From an uncultured Bacillota bacterium (GTDB lineage: Bacteria; Bacillota; Clostridia; Oscillospirales; Oscillospiraceae), in NCBI GenBank assembly GCA_937890735.1, contig CALACZ010000129.1, positions 1 through 30,037 on the forward strand: a stretch of 30,037 nucleotides of DNA, written 5' to 3'. A program made the position numbers and the translations under genes. A model generated the notes under the pieces. It did not search any database. It was not told the origin of the DNA and worked only from the letters and a program-made list of their open reading frames with translations. Below, one piece after another: positions 20,812-27,285 of this stretch. Position 1 is the stretch's first letter; every line of letters begins with the position of its first letter.

Positions 20812-21303
20812 ATGACTGTAATGGTCATTCTGGAGGGCTTTGGGCTTGCCGCGCTGCTCGTGCTCATCTGCGCGTTCGGCATCCACAGCGGCGCGGTGGG
20901 CATGGTGCATCTTTACCATCAGGACGTGCAGGATCGCTGCGTGGAGCTGGGGCTGACGACGCACGGAAAAATTCGCCGCAATTCCCTGCTCTTTAAGCTC
21001 GTCTGCGTGCCGGGGTATCTGGCGTATGTGCTTGTGTTTGTGTACGCCGTGAACGGCGCGCGCGGCTTTTTGGAGGGTTTCTGGCAGACGCTCGTTATTC
21101 TGTCAGTCATGAATCTGGTGGACCGCCTGCTGGTGGACGGCTGGTGGGTCGGGCATACGCCCGCGTGGACCATCCACGGCACGGAGGACTTAAAGCCGTA
21201 CATCACCGCGCACGACAAGACCGTCAAATGGCTCTCCGGCACGGTCGGTATGGCGCTCATCGCCGCCGTTCTTGCAGGGCTCATGGCGCTCATCATCCAT
21301 TAA
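20812..21303 (+). CDS. Four-helix membrane protein of unknown function
   Basis: I do not recognise this 163-residue protein. It has about four membrane segments: an N-terminal one (VILEGFGLAALLVLICAFGI), two in the middle (around LVCVPGYLAYVLVFVYAV and FWQTLVILSVMNLV) and one at the C-terminus (SGTVGMALIAAVLAGLMALI). Between the last two lies a loop rich in conserved-looking polar residues (DRLLVDGWWVGHTPAW, GTEDLKPYITAHDK). Histidines and acidic residues there could bind a metal or substrate. AAGGAGG lies 9 nt before the ATG at 20812. It sits between two methyltransferase genes in the operator-controlled operon, so it probably serves the same process. Confidence 0.8.
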   Translation: MTVMVILEGFGLAALLVLICAFGIHSGAVGMVHLYHQDVQDRCVELGLTTHGKIRRNSLLFKLVCVPGYLAYVLVFVYAVNGARGFLEGFWQTLVILSVMNLVDRLLVDGWWVGHTPAWTIHGTEDLKPYITAHDKTVKWLSGTVGMALIAAVLAGLMALIIH

Positions 21304-21316
21304 AGGAGCGTGTACG

Positions 21317-21919
21317 ATGTTCTGGGACAATGTGGCGGGCGTTTATGACCTGTTTGCCAACGTCATCAACCGCAGGACAAACCGCGCGCTGTGCGCCGCC
21401 GTGGCAGGCATAATCGAGCCGGGCAGCACGGTGCTGGAATGCGCCTGCGGGACGGGACTGCTCAGCGGCGTGATCGCCGCGCGGTGCAAGCATCTTACTG
21501 CGACGGATTTTTCGGAGAAAATGCTCCACCGCGCGCGAAAGAAGTTCAAAAATCGCAGCAATATCACGTTTGAGGCGGCGGATATCCTGCACCTTCCCTA
21601 CCCCGACGCCAGCTTTGACGCCGTCGTCGCCGCGAACGTCATCCATCTGCTGGACGACCCCAACGCCGCGCTGCGCGAGCTGGATCGGGTCTGCCGCCCC
21701 GGCGGGCGGCTCATCATCCCGACCTACATCAATAAATCGCAGCAGGGCGAGACCGACTGTGTTTCCAGCGCCATCGGCAAGGCGGGCGCGGATTTTAAGC
21801 ACGAGTTCACAGTGGATACCTACCGGCAGTTTTTCGCGGACGCGGGCTATGCAGACGTGCAATACACCCTCTGCCCCGGGCGCATCCCGTGCACCGTGGC
21901 GGTCATGCAAACGCACTGA
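21317..21919 (+). CDS. UbiE-like class I methyltransferase
   Basis: This 200-residue protein starts MFWDNVAGVYDLFANVINRR, the start typical of UbiE/COQ5-like small-molecule methyltransferases. The SAM site is TVLECACGTGLLSGVIA (motif I), LTATDFSEKML (motif II), FEAADILHLPYPDASFDAVVAANVIHLL (motif III) and RVCRPGGRLIIPTYI. Its acceptor is unknown; menaquinone methylation is unlikely in this context. AAGGAG lies 9 nt before the ATG at 21317. It is the third gene of the operator-controlled operon and the second methyltransferase, different in type from the first. Confidence 0.86.
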   Translation: MFWDNVAGVYDLFANVINRRTNRALCAAVAGIIEPGSTVLECACGTGLLSGVIAARCKHLTATDFSEKMLHRARKKFKNRSNITFEAADILHLPYPDASFDAVVAANVIHLLDDPNAALRELDRVCRPGGRLIIPTYINKSQQGETDCVSSAIGKAGADFKHEFTVDTYRQFFADAGYADVQYTLCPGRIPCTVAVMQTH

Positions 21920-21933
21920 AAGGCGGAACTGAT

Positions 21934-22182
21934 ATGACACAGAATTTTCACGACATCGGCATTTCGCGCCAGCTGGGCTGGGCGCGCATCCGCAGGCTGC
22001 TCGCCATCGGGCTGTTCGCGGCGGCACTGCATTCTACGGGCGATATGATCCTCGGCTGTGGCGTGGAGGGCGAAAGTCTTTCGGGGCTGCCGCGGATGCT
22101 CTCCGCGTACACCACGACCCCGGACGGCGGCATTTTCGCCGCCATCGCCGCCCTGAGCGCGGCGGTCGTGAGCATCCTCTAA
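21934..22182 (+). CDS. Short membrane protein, probably truncated
   Basis: This 82-residue protein has a basic N-terminus (SRQLGWARIRRLL) and hydrophobic segments AIGLFAAALHSTGDMILG and IFAAIAALSAAVVSIL. From memory the start, including LHSTGDMILG.GVE and LSGLPRMLSAY, resembles the N-terminus of a multi-pass membrane family (DUF6796-like) of about 230-250 residues common in gut Firmicutes. If so, this copy stops after the second helix and is a remnant. AAAGGCGG lies before the ATG at 21934. It is the fourth gene of the methyltransferase operon. A related full-size protein may be the one at 25410. Confidence 0.6.
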   Translation: MTQNFHDIGISRQLGWARIRRLLAIGLFAAALHSTGDMILGCGVEGESLSGLPRMLSAYTTTPDGGIFAAIAALSAAVVSIL

Positions 22183-22262
22183 AATGGCATCGCAGACAAA
22201 AACAGGCGCGGGAGCGGCGGATGCCGGTTCTGCGTCTTTTCCTGTCTGCAACCGTTTTTCGG

Positions 22263-22291
22263 TGGCGTTTTGTGGCAGAATGTGATATGAT
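22263..22291 (+). promoter_or_regulatory. Promoter of alkA-ogt
   Basis: A weak -35 (TGGCGT, 22263-22268), a 17-bp spacer and TATGAT (22286-22291) with an extended -10 TGA stand 31 nt before the glycosylase start. An outer inverted repeat GCAGACA/TGTCTGC (22191-22248) precedes it. Confidence 0.5.
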
Positions 22292-22321
22292 CGGGTCAGA
22301 ATTTAGAGGCAGGTGACGGAT

Positions 22322-22969
22322 TTGGTTTTTGCATACGGCGAAACGGAGCTTTCCTATCTGCGGCAGAAGGACGCGCGGCTCGGCGCGGTCATTGACCGCG
22401 TGGGGCACATCGACCGCACAGTGGACACGGACCTGTTTTCCTCCGTCATCCACCACATCATCGGGCAGCAGATCTCAACGAAGGCGCAGGCGACCATCTG
22501 GCAGCGGATGCAGGACGCGCTGGGCGCGGTCAGTGCCGAAACGATCCTCGCGGCGGGCGTGTCCGACCTGCAAGCGCTCGGCATGACATTCCGCAAGGCG
22601 GAGTACATCACGGATCTTGCCGAAAAGGTGCACAGCGGTGCGTTCGATCTGGACACCGTCGCGCAGATGAGCGACGAGGACGCCATCCGGGCGCTGAGTT
22701 CGCTCAAGGGCATCGGCGTGTGGACGGCGGAGATGATCCTGCTTTTCTGCCTTCAGCGCCCGAATATTTTCAGCTACGACGACCTCGCCATCCAGCGCGG
22801 GCTGCGCATGGTATACCACCACCGCGCCATCGACCGCAAGCTGTTTGAGAAATACCGCCGCCGCTTCAGCCCCTATTGCAGCGTGGCGAGCCTGTATCTC
22901 TGGGCAGTCTCCGGCGGCGCGATCCCCGAGCTGCGGGACTACAAGCCGAAAAGGGAGAAAACGCCATGA
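22322..22969 (+). CDS. DNA-3-methyladenine glycosylase, AlkA-like
   Basis: This 215-residue base-excision repair enzyme removes alkylated purines. It has the AlkA-type opening (FSSVIHHIIGQQISTKAQATIWQRM), the helix-hairpin-helix LSSLKGIGVWTAEMILLF and the catalytic aspartate in FSYDDLAIQRGL. I choose the TTG at 22322 because AGGCAGG stands at a normal distance and the product then begins MVFAYGETEL, as in relatives; a GTG at 22313 is possible. It is shorter than E. coli AlkA, lacking the N-terminal domain. Its stop overlaps the start of the downstream methyltransferase (ATGA), so the two alkylation-repair enzymes are made together. Confidence 0.88.
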   Translation: MVFAYGETELSYLRQKDARLGAVIDRVGHIDRTVDTDLFSSVIHHIIGQQISTKAQATIWQRMQDALGAVSAETILAAGVSDLQALGMTFRKAEYITDLAEKVHSGAFDLDTVAQMSDEDAIRALSSLKGIGVWTAEMILLFCLQRPNIFSYDDLAIQRGLRMVYHHRAIDRKLFEKYRRRFSPYCSVASLYLWAVSGGAIPELRDYKPKREKTP

Positions 22970-23499
22970 TCTATACCGCCAAATATGACTCCCCGCTCGG
23001 CGGGATCACGCTGGCTTGTGACGATTCCGCGCTCATCGGGCTCTGGTTCGACGGGCAGAAGCACTTTGGAAACATTCTGCCCAAGCAGACAGAAACGGCG
23101 GAGCGTCCGCTGTTTTCACAGGCGCGGCGCTGGCTGGACATCTATTTTTCCGGGCGCGAGCCGGACTTTCTCCCGCCGCTGCGCTATGACTCCACGCCGT
23201 TCCGTAAGGCAGTCTGCGATATTATGTTAACCATCCCCTACGGAAAAACCATGACCTACGGTGAAATTGCTGCCAAAATTGCGCAGGAGCGCGGACTTCT
23301 CAAAATGTCGGCGCAGGCGGTGGGCGGCGCGGTGGGGCACAATCCCATCTCGCTGATGATCCCCTGCCACCGCGTAGTCGGCACGAGCGGCAGCCTGACC
23401 GGCTACGGCGGCGGCATCGCGCGCAAAGTCCGCCTGCTGGAGCTCGAGCGCGCCGATATGACGCGCCTGTTCGTGCCCAAGACCGGCACAGCACTCTGA
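22966..23499 (+). CDS. Methylated-DNA--protein-cysteine methyltransferase
   Basis: This 177-residue protein repairs O6-methylguanine by moving the methyl group to its own cysteine. The active site is LMIPCHRVVGTSGSLTGYGGG, with acceptor C134; IPYGKTMTYGEIA and AQAVGGAVGHNPI are the DNA-binding and structural motifs. The N-terminal domain (YTAKYDSPLGGITLACDD) is complete. The ATG at 22966 overlaps the TGA of the glycosylase gene. A KREKT-coding GGGAG upstream can serve as ribosome-binding site. A gene of the Ogt/MGMT type, without the Ada regulatory domain. Confidence 0.92.
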   Translation: MIYTAKYDSPLGGITLACDDSALIGLWFDGQKHFGNILPKQTETAERPLFSQARRWLDIYFSGREPDFLPPLRYDSTPFRKAVCDIMLTIPYGKTMTYGEIAAKIAQERGLLKMSAQAVGGAVGHNPISLMIPCHRVVGTSGSLTGYGGGIARKVRLLELERADMTRLFVPKTGTAL

Positions 23500-23520
23500 G
23501 CGCGCGACAGCCGCCCGCAG

Positions 23521-23664
23521 ATGCGCTATATCAACATGGCGAAACCATTTACGCTGACAGACAGCGACCGGGACGATCTGAAAAGCTGCGGCTTAGAGCC
23601 GGAGCGGCTGACGGGCTGCTCGATCCGCAGCTATACAGTTCGCCGGATCCCGAAACGGTTTTGA
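23521..23664 (+). CDS. Possible small or remnant ORF
   Basis: This is a 47-codon frame, MRYINMAKPFTLTDSDRDDL and so on, ending YTVRRIPKRF. It has no clear ribosome-binding site and no family I recognise. It begins 21 nt after ogt and converges on the frameshifted methyltransferase. Codon use is less GC-extreme than the neighbours. It may be the head of a decayed gene. Confidence 0.25.
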   Translation: MRYINMAKPFTLTDSDRDDLKSCGLEPERLTGCSIRSYTVRRIPKRF

Positions 23665-23678
23665 AACAGATATGCTGA

Positions 23679-24438
23679 TCACGTTTTGACGCACACAAGC
23701 AAAAATCTGTGGATCTGCCCTTCGATCACGCCGGTTTGGTCGAGTATTTTCTGTGCACGCAGGAGGTTCTCTTTACAGCGCTCCACGGAAAAGCCGGGGA
23801 ACTCCCACTCGATGATGCGCGCAAACCAGACGAGCGCACCGACGTCATAGAATCTGATCGGGCGGAAGCACTCCTGTGCGTCCAGAATTTCAAAGCCCGC
23901 ATCACAAAATTTCCTGCGCGGCATCCAGATACTGCTCCGGGAACGGCAGCGGCGTCTCGCCCAGAAGCAGCGCCACCAGCTCGCGGTCATTTTCCGCGCC
24001 GACCTGCTCCGTAATAAAAATACCGCCGCACTTCAGCATCCGGCGAATATCCGGCACGTTGAAATCGCCGTGGCGGTTGATGACCATATCGAACACCGCG
24101 TCGTCAAACGGCAGCGTGTCCTTGCCGTCGCCCGCGCGAAAGTCGATGCCCAGCGGGCGCAGCGTCTCGTCGCACAGCTCCGCATTCGGCGGATACGCCT
24201 CCGCCGCGCTGGTGTTCTTATACGGATGGCGGAGCGACAGCAAAAATTCGCCGCCGCCCGTATCCACGTCCAGCAGCTTCCTCTCCGGCATCAATCGGTC
24301 CAGAATGATCTGCCGGTAGTCCCACGGCAGGTCCGTCTCCTCCGTGTACCGCCCCGCGATGTGTGAAAAATCCCAGCCGTGGATGTGCGCCGCGCGCTCC
24401 TCGGCTTTCCATGCGTTCAGCAGTTCCTGTTCGTTCAT
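23679..24438 (-). pseudogene. Class I methyltransferase broken by one frameshift
   Basis: The first frame (24438 to 23902, 178 codons) starts MNEQELLNAWKAEERAAHIHGWDFSHI and has the SAM site LLDVDTGGGEFLLSLRHPY, SAAEAYPPNAELC and FDMVINRHGDFNV, ending at FPEQYLDAAQEIL-stop. The missing C-terminus continues in the -1 frame from about 23910: FCDAGFEILDAQECFRPIRFY, WFARIIEWEFPGFSVERC and IEGQIHRFLLV, stop at 23679. Both parts belong to one methyltransferase family of about 250 residues. The break is at GAAATTTTGTGATG (about 23900-23913); a lost base, or a -1 slip of the ribosome there, would restore it. AGGGAGGAG precedes the ATG. It lies directly after the TetR gene, probably co-transcribed. 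Confidence 0.8.
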
Positions 24439-24469
24439 ATTTGCAGCTCCTCCCTTCGCTCCCCTCGGT

Positions 24470-25087
24470 CTATTGCTCGATCAGTGCACGGAATGCGGCG
24501 TCGCGGTCAAAATCGCCCGCGGCGAAGCCGGGGATCTCCTTGATGGACTTGCAGAGGCTGACACTGAACCCCATGAGCATCTGCCCGATCTCGCGGTCGG
24601 AGTACGGACAGTCGCCGGTCACGATGAGTGTGGACAGGCTGTGCACCACGAGCCACAGATCGCGGAAATAGCGGTCCGCCTCGGCGGCGGTGAGGCGGTA
24701 AATGCGCATGAGCGTCGGGCGCACCGCCTCCTGCAAATGCGCCATGGCGTGCATGGCGCCGAACTCTGCGTCCTGCGTCAAAAACAGCAGACGGTACAGC
24801 TCCGGCTCTTCGCGCGCAAAGCGGATGTACTGCATCCCCACGCCGAAAAACGGAATATCCTCGCGCAGCCCCGCGTCCGTATACCCGTCGTATACGCGCA
24901 CCGCGGCGGTATAGACAGCCTGCCGGACAGCATCCATCGAGCCGAAGGCGGTAAAAATCGGCTGCGTGGACGTGCCGAGCGCGTCCGCCAGCGTTTTGGC
25001 GGTCAGCGCACCGACGCCGCCTCCCCGCACGACACGCATCGCCGCCGCGATCATTTCCTCTTTTGTGAATTTGTTCTTGGGCGCCAT
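24470..25087 (-). CDS. TetR/AcrR family transcriptional regulator
   Basis: This 205-residue protein has an N-terminal helix-turn-helix: FTKEEMIAAAMRVVRGGGVG followed by LTAKTLADALGTSTQPIFTAFGSM, where the recognition helix is TSTQPIFTAFG. The remaining 150 residues are the helical ligand-binding and dimer domain (TetR_C type), with RFAREEPELYRLLFL typical of a subgroup common in gut Firmicutes. AAGGAC lies 7 nt before the ATG at 25085-25087. The gene is driven by a consensus promoter and has an A/T-rich palindrome at its transcription start, so autoregulation is likely. Its target probably includes the methyltransferase behind it. Confidence 0.9.
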   Translation of the reverse strand: MAPKNKFTKEEMIAAAMRVVRGGGVGALTAKTLADALGTSTQPIFTAFGSMDAVRQAVYTAAVRVYDGYTDAGLREDIPFFGVGMQYIRFAREEPELYRLLFLTQDAEFGAMHAMAHLQEAVRPTLMRIYRLTAAEADRYFRDLWLVVHSLSTLIVTGDCPYSDREIGQMLMGFSVSLCKSIKEIPGFAAGDFDRDAAFRALIEQ

Positions 25088-25112
25088 AGGTTTCGTCCTT
25101 CCCTGCCGAATT

Positions 25113-25134
25113 ATATATATCGCTTGATATATAT
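25113..25134. promoter_or_regulatory. A/T-rich palindrome, likely TetR operator
   Basis: ATATATATC (25113-25121) and GATATATAT (25126-25134) are perfect 9-bp arms around GCTT. The palindrome covers the region just downstream of the tetR -10, where a bound dimer would block initiation. Confidence 0.6.
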
Positions 25135-25139
25135 TGAAT

Positions 25140-25168
25140 ATTATATATTTGTGAGACTAAATTGTCAA
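25140..25168 (-). promoter_or_regulatory. Consensus sigma-A promoter of tetR
   Basis: On the minus strand TTGACA (25163-25168) and TATAAT (25140-25145) are both perfect and 17 bp apart. Confidence 0.9.
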
Positions 25169-25277
25169 GCACCCGGAGGCTTTACATTTTTTCGCAATGT
25201 GCGCAGATGTAATAGAAGTGCGGGCTGCATTTTCTGTAAGCGTACACACCGCCGCAGAAAATAAATGCCGGATGCTG

Positions 25278-25306
25278 TTGCTTTTGTGCAAAAACGATAG
25301 TATCAT
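25278..25306 (+). promoter_or_regulatory. Promoter upstream of operator C
   Basis: TTGCTT (25278-25283) and TATCAT (25301-25306) are 17 bp apart. A hairpin AAGGCTGC/GCAGCTTT with trailing T (25314-25334) and operator C follow before the gene. Confidence 0.5.
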
Positions 25307-25346
25307 AAAGAAGAAGGCTGCGGGGCAGCTTTTTAGGAACACAGCG

Positions 25347-25362
25347 GTTAGTCATCTCTAAC
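25347..25362. promoter_or_regulatory. GTTAG-N6-CTAAC operator, site C
   Basis: GTTAG TCATCT CTAAC is a palindrome of the same type as sites A, B1 and B2. It shares six of six spacer positions but one with B2 (TCATCT versus ACATCT). It lies 41 nt past the -10 at 25301 and 25 nt before the first ATG (25387). Confidence 0.68.
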
Positions 25363-25409
25363 TGGCAGGAAACGGGGCTTCCGAACATGATGATCCCGGA
25401 ACTGAAGCA

Positions 25410-26096
25410 ATGCCGGCGCGACGCGCTGCTGGCGCGTTGGGGGCATTTTTGATGCTCGTCGACGACCTGTGCCTGAGCGTCATCCCGCCGAATGCCGGCG
25501 ACAGCGGGCTGTTCGTCCGCGAGGCGTACTTAAGCGGCTCGTGGGAGGCGTGGCGGTTTCCGCTGCTGGTCGCGGCGGGTCTCATCGGCATGGTGCTGAA
25601 ATTTTTCATGATGCGCGTTTTTTACCGGCAAATTCTGTCGCAGTACCGCAAGACCCGCGCGGTAGTCCTCGCGGGCGGCGTTATTATCCTCTCCACCGCT
25701 ACGGCGCTGCATCTGTTCATCGGCAGCCTTGCCGACTGGACGGCCACGCTCTCGCCGCTCCTGGGGCGGGAGGAGACCACGCTGCTTATTCAGACGCAGT
25801 TTGACCGCCTGATGCCCGCGATGATCCTTTCGTATGCGGGGCTGGCGCTGCTGTTCCTCGGGAGCGCCTTCGCGGTGATCACGAAAAAGACCGTCCTGCC
25901 GCGCCGGATGCTCGCGCTGCACATTCTCGTTTTTCAGCTCATTTTTGTGCTCATCCCCGACATTCGGCAGGCGCTCGGCGCAGAGATTTCCACTTGGGAC
26001 TATGTTTTGAGCCAGGGCTCGACTAACGCGGCGATGGGCATCTGGATGCTCGCGAACGCCATTTGGGCGGGCAGACGCAGGAAACAGGAAAAGTGA
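25410..26096 (+). CDS. Multi-pass membrane protein, possibly frameshifted at N-terminus
   Basis: This 228-residue protein has about six membrane segments: around GALGAFLMLV, FPLLVAAGLIGMVLKFFM, VVLAGGVIILSTATALHLFI, ILSYAGLALLFLGSAFAVI, MLALHILVFQLIFVLIP and AAMGIWMLANAIWAG. It resembles a membrane family common in gut Firmicutes (DUF6796-like, from memory) that often sits beside methyltransferases and ABC exporters. The start is doubtful. ATG 25387 opens another frame (MMIPELKQCRRDALLA), whose amphipathic head would join naturally to LGAFLMLVDD if two bases of GGCGCGTT at about 25432 were absent. So either translation begins at ATG 25410 (poor ribosome-binding site) or the gene is frameshifted. 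The function is unknown. Confidence 0.6.
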   Translation: MPARRAAGALGAFLMLVDDLCLSVIPPNAGDSGLFVREAYLSGSWEAWRFPLLVAAGLIGMVLKFFMMRVFYRQILSQYRKTRAVVLAGGVIILSTATALHLFIGSLADWTATLSPLLGREETTLLIQTQFDRLMPAMILSYAGLALLFLGSAFAVITKKTVLPRRMLALHILVFQLIFVLIPDIRQALGAEISTWDYVLSQGSTNAAMGIWMLANAIWAGRRRKQEK

Positions 26097-26102
26097 TGTG
26101 AT

Positions 26103-26175
26103 ATGGCAGAAAAGATCCATCTCTCCGGCGTGCCGGAGACGATGCTGCAAACCGTGTATGCCCGCGCCAAGCGCT
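26103..26175 (+). pseudogene. N-terminal fragment of LCM-type methyltransferase
   Basis: The frame MAEKIHLSGVPETMLQTVYA(RAK) matches, from memory, the first residues of leucine carboxyl methyltransferase-type (LCM/PPM) proteins that sit in similar gut-Firmicute clusters. It follows the membrane-protein gene by 6 nt and has AGGAAAAG upstream. After about 24 codons the sequence runs into the antisense of an ABC-transporter remnant, so only the head of the gene remains. Confidence 0.55.
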
Positions 26176-26454
26176 GCCGCCGGAGAGTGAGCTGTCCGCC
26201 TCGCCGATCGCGGTGTCGAACCCGTCCGGCAGCGCCATATGGGCTCGACATTCAGGACGGCGTTCGCCTTGTCCACGCCGATGTCGATGGAGCGGAACAG
26301 AGACAAGAAACTCCCGGCACTGTCCAGCTGTTCAAAGAGGATCGCCCAGCGGCAGCGCCGCAAGGACGCTCAGGGCGTACTCACCGTACCGCCCCTTCGC
26401 CAGCTCCACCAGCCATGAGGCGGCGGAGCGCTTTGGTTCTGTGTTTTTGTTCAT
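26170..26454 (-). pseudogene. Remnant of ABC exporter (permease-ATPase) with internal deletions
   Basis: Three pieces of one gene stand in order on the minus strand in different frames. The head MNKNTEPKRSAASWLVELAK, then RYGEYALSVLAALPLGD (26454 to about 26342), matches the start of MdlB-like permease-ATPases and has AAGGAG before it. The middle EQLDSAGSFLSLFRSIDIGV continues DKANAVLNVEPI. The end MALPDGFDTAIGEADSSLSGG (about 26238-26180) is the stretch up to the ABC signature (LPDGFDT.IGE.G..LSGG). Walker A, most helices and everything after the signature are gone. It is a clear relic of a gene of about 580 codons shrunk to under 100. Confidence 0.75.
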
Positions 26455-26475
26455 AGTCAGCTCCTTTTGACTGTA

Positions 26476-27273
26476 TTACGCAGTCAGTTTTTTCTTTACG
26501 ATCGGCGCAGCTGCGGTCACATCGAGTGCGGCGCAGACCGGGCGTCCGTCATCCAGCCACATGAGCTTGACGTAAGCCGCGCCGGAGGCAGGCGAGGCAT
26601 TGACCGTGCTTGCTGCGTCCCGGATCGAAACGTCCAGCATACGCCCTTCGCTGGTATAAGACGCAGCGTAGATCTGCCCCGTCATCGCATGACGGGCGGA
26701 GAGCGTTGCCTGTTCGCAGCCGTCGAGGGAAACGGTCACTTCCGTGTCCGGCAGCGCCTCGACGCGCACAAAGCCGCTTGAATAGGTCAGTCCGAGCGGC
26801 TTCTGCTCCTGTTCGCTGTCCATTCGGTAATTCACGTTGATGCCGTCCTCGTAATTTCCCTGACGACCTTTATAAAAGCCGACGTAGACCGGCGTGTCCC
26901 CGCCGGGAGCGTCCTCCGAAATGCGGAAGGTCAGCGTCGCAAGGATGCCGTTGGACTTACAGAGCGAGGTCGCGGATACCCAGATCAGGGAATACGGGCG
27001 GTCTGTCAGGTCCTGCGATTTGAGACATCTTGACGTAAGCGCCTCCTGTTCGGCATGGGCCAGCGTTAAAACCGCCGGGTCGTAATCCAGCGCAATGCTC
27101 AGATCCGAAAAGCCGGTATTGCCGGACAGGCTCACGGTCACGGACACCTCGTCGCCAGCCGTCGCGGAGACGGTCTGCACCGATACCTTAGGGGCGCTTG
27201 CAGCCTGCGCAGCAGGAAGCGAGCCGATGAAAAGCATGGCAGCCAGCAGGCAGCAGATGATCCTCCTTTTCAT
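26476..27273 (-). CDS. Secreted cohesin-domain protein
   Basis: This 265-residue protein has a signal peptide (MKRRIICCLLAAMLFIGSLP, cleavage near AQAAS). A cohesin-like domain follows at about residues 28-150: VSVQTVSATAGDEVSVTVSL, NTGFSDLSIALDYDPAVLTL, ILATLTFRISEDAP and VYVGFYKGRQGNYEDGINVNY. The rest (about 170-265) is beta-rich, with no family I recognise. There is no dockerin, sortase motif or S-layer domain, so how it stays at the cell surface is unclear. AAGGAGG lies 6 nt before the ATG at 27271-27273. It follows the dockerin-bearing protein by 12 nt in one operon and shares its cohesin type. Confidence 0.82.
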   Translation of the reverse strand: MKRRIICCLLAAMLFIGSLPAAQAASAPKVSVQTVSATAGDEVSVTVSLSGNTGFSDLSIALDYDPAVLTLAHAEQEALTSRCLKSQDLTDRPYSLIWVSATSLCKSNGILATLTFRISEDAPGGDTPVYVGFYKGRQGNYEDGINVNYRMDSEQEQKPLGLTYSSGFVRVEALPDTEVTVSLDGCEQATLSARHAMTGQIYAASYTSEGRMLDVSIRDAASTVNASPASGAAYVKLMWLDDGRPVCAALDVTAAAPIVKKKLTA

Positions 27274-27285
27274 GTCCGCACCTCC

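Noticed and set aside
25182..25355. 57-codon minus-strand frame ending CSPHFYYICAHCEKM
   Set aside because: The cysteines hint at a zinc ribbon, but there is no ribosome-binding site, its start lies within operator C, and it runs against the promoter at 25278. It could be a fossil; support is too weak.
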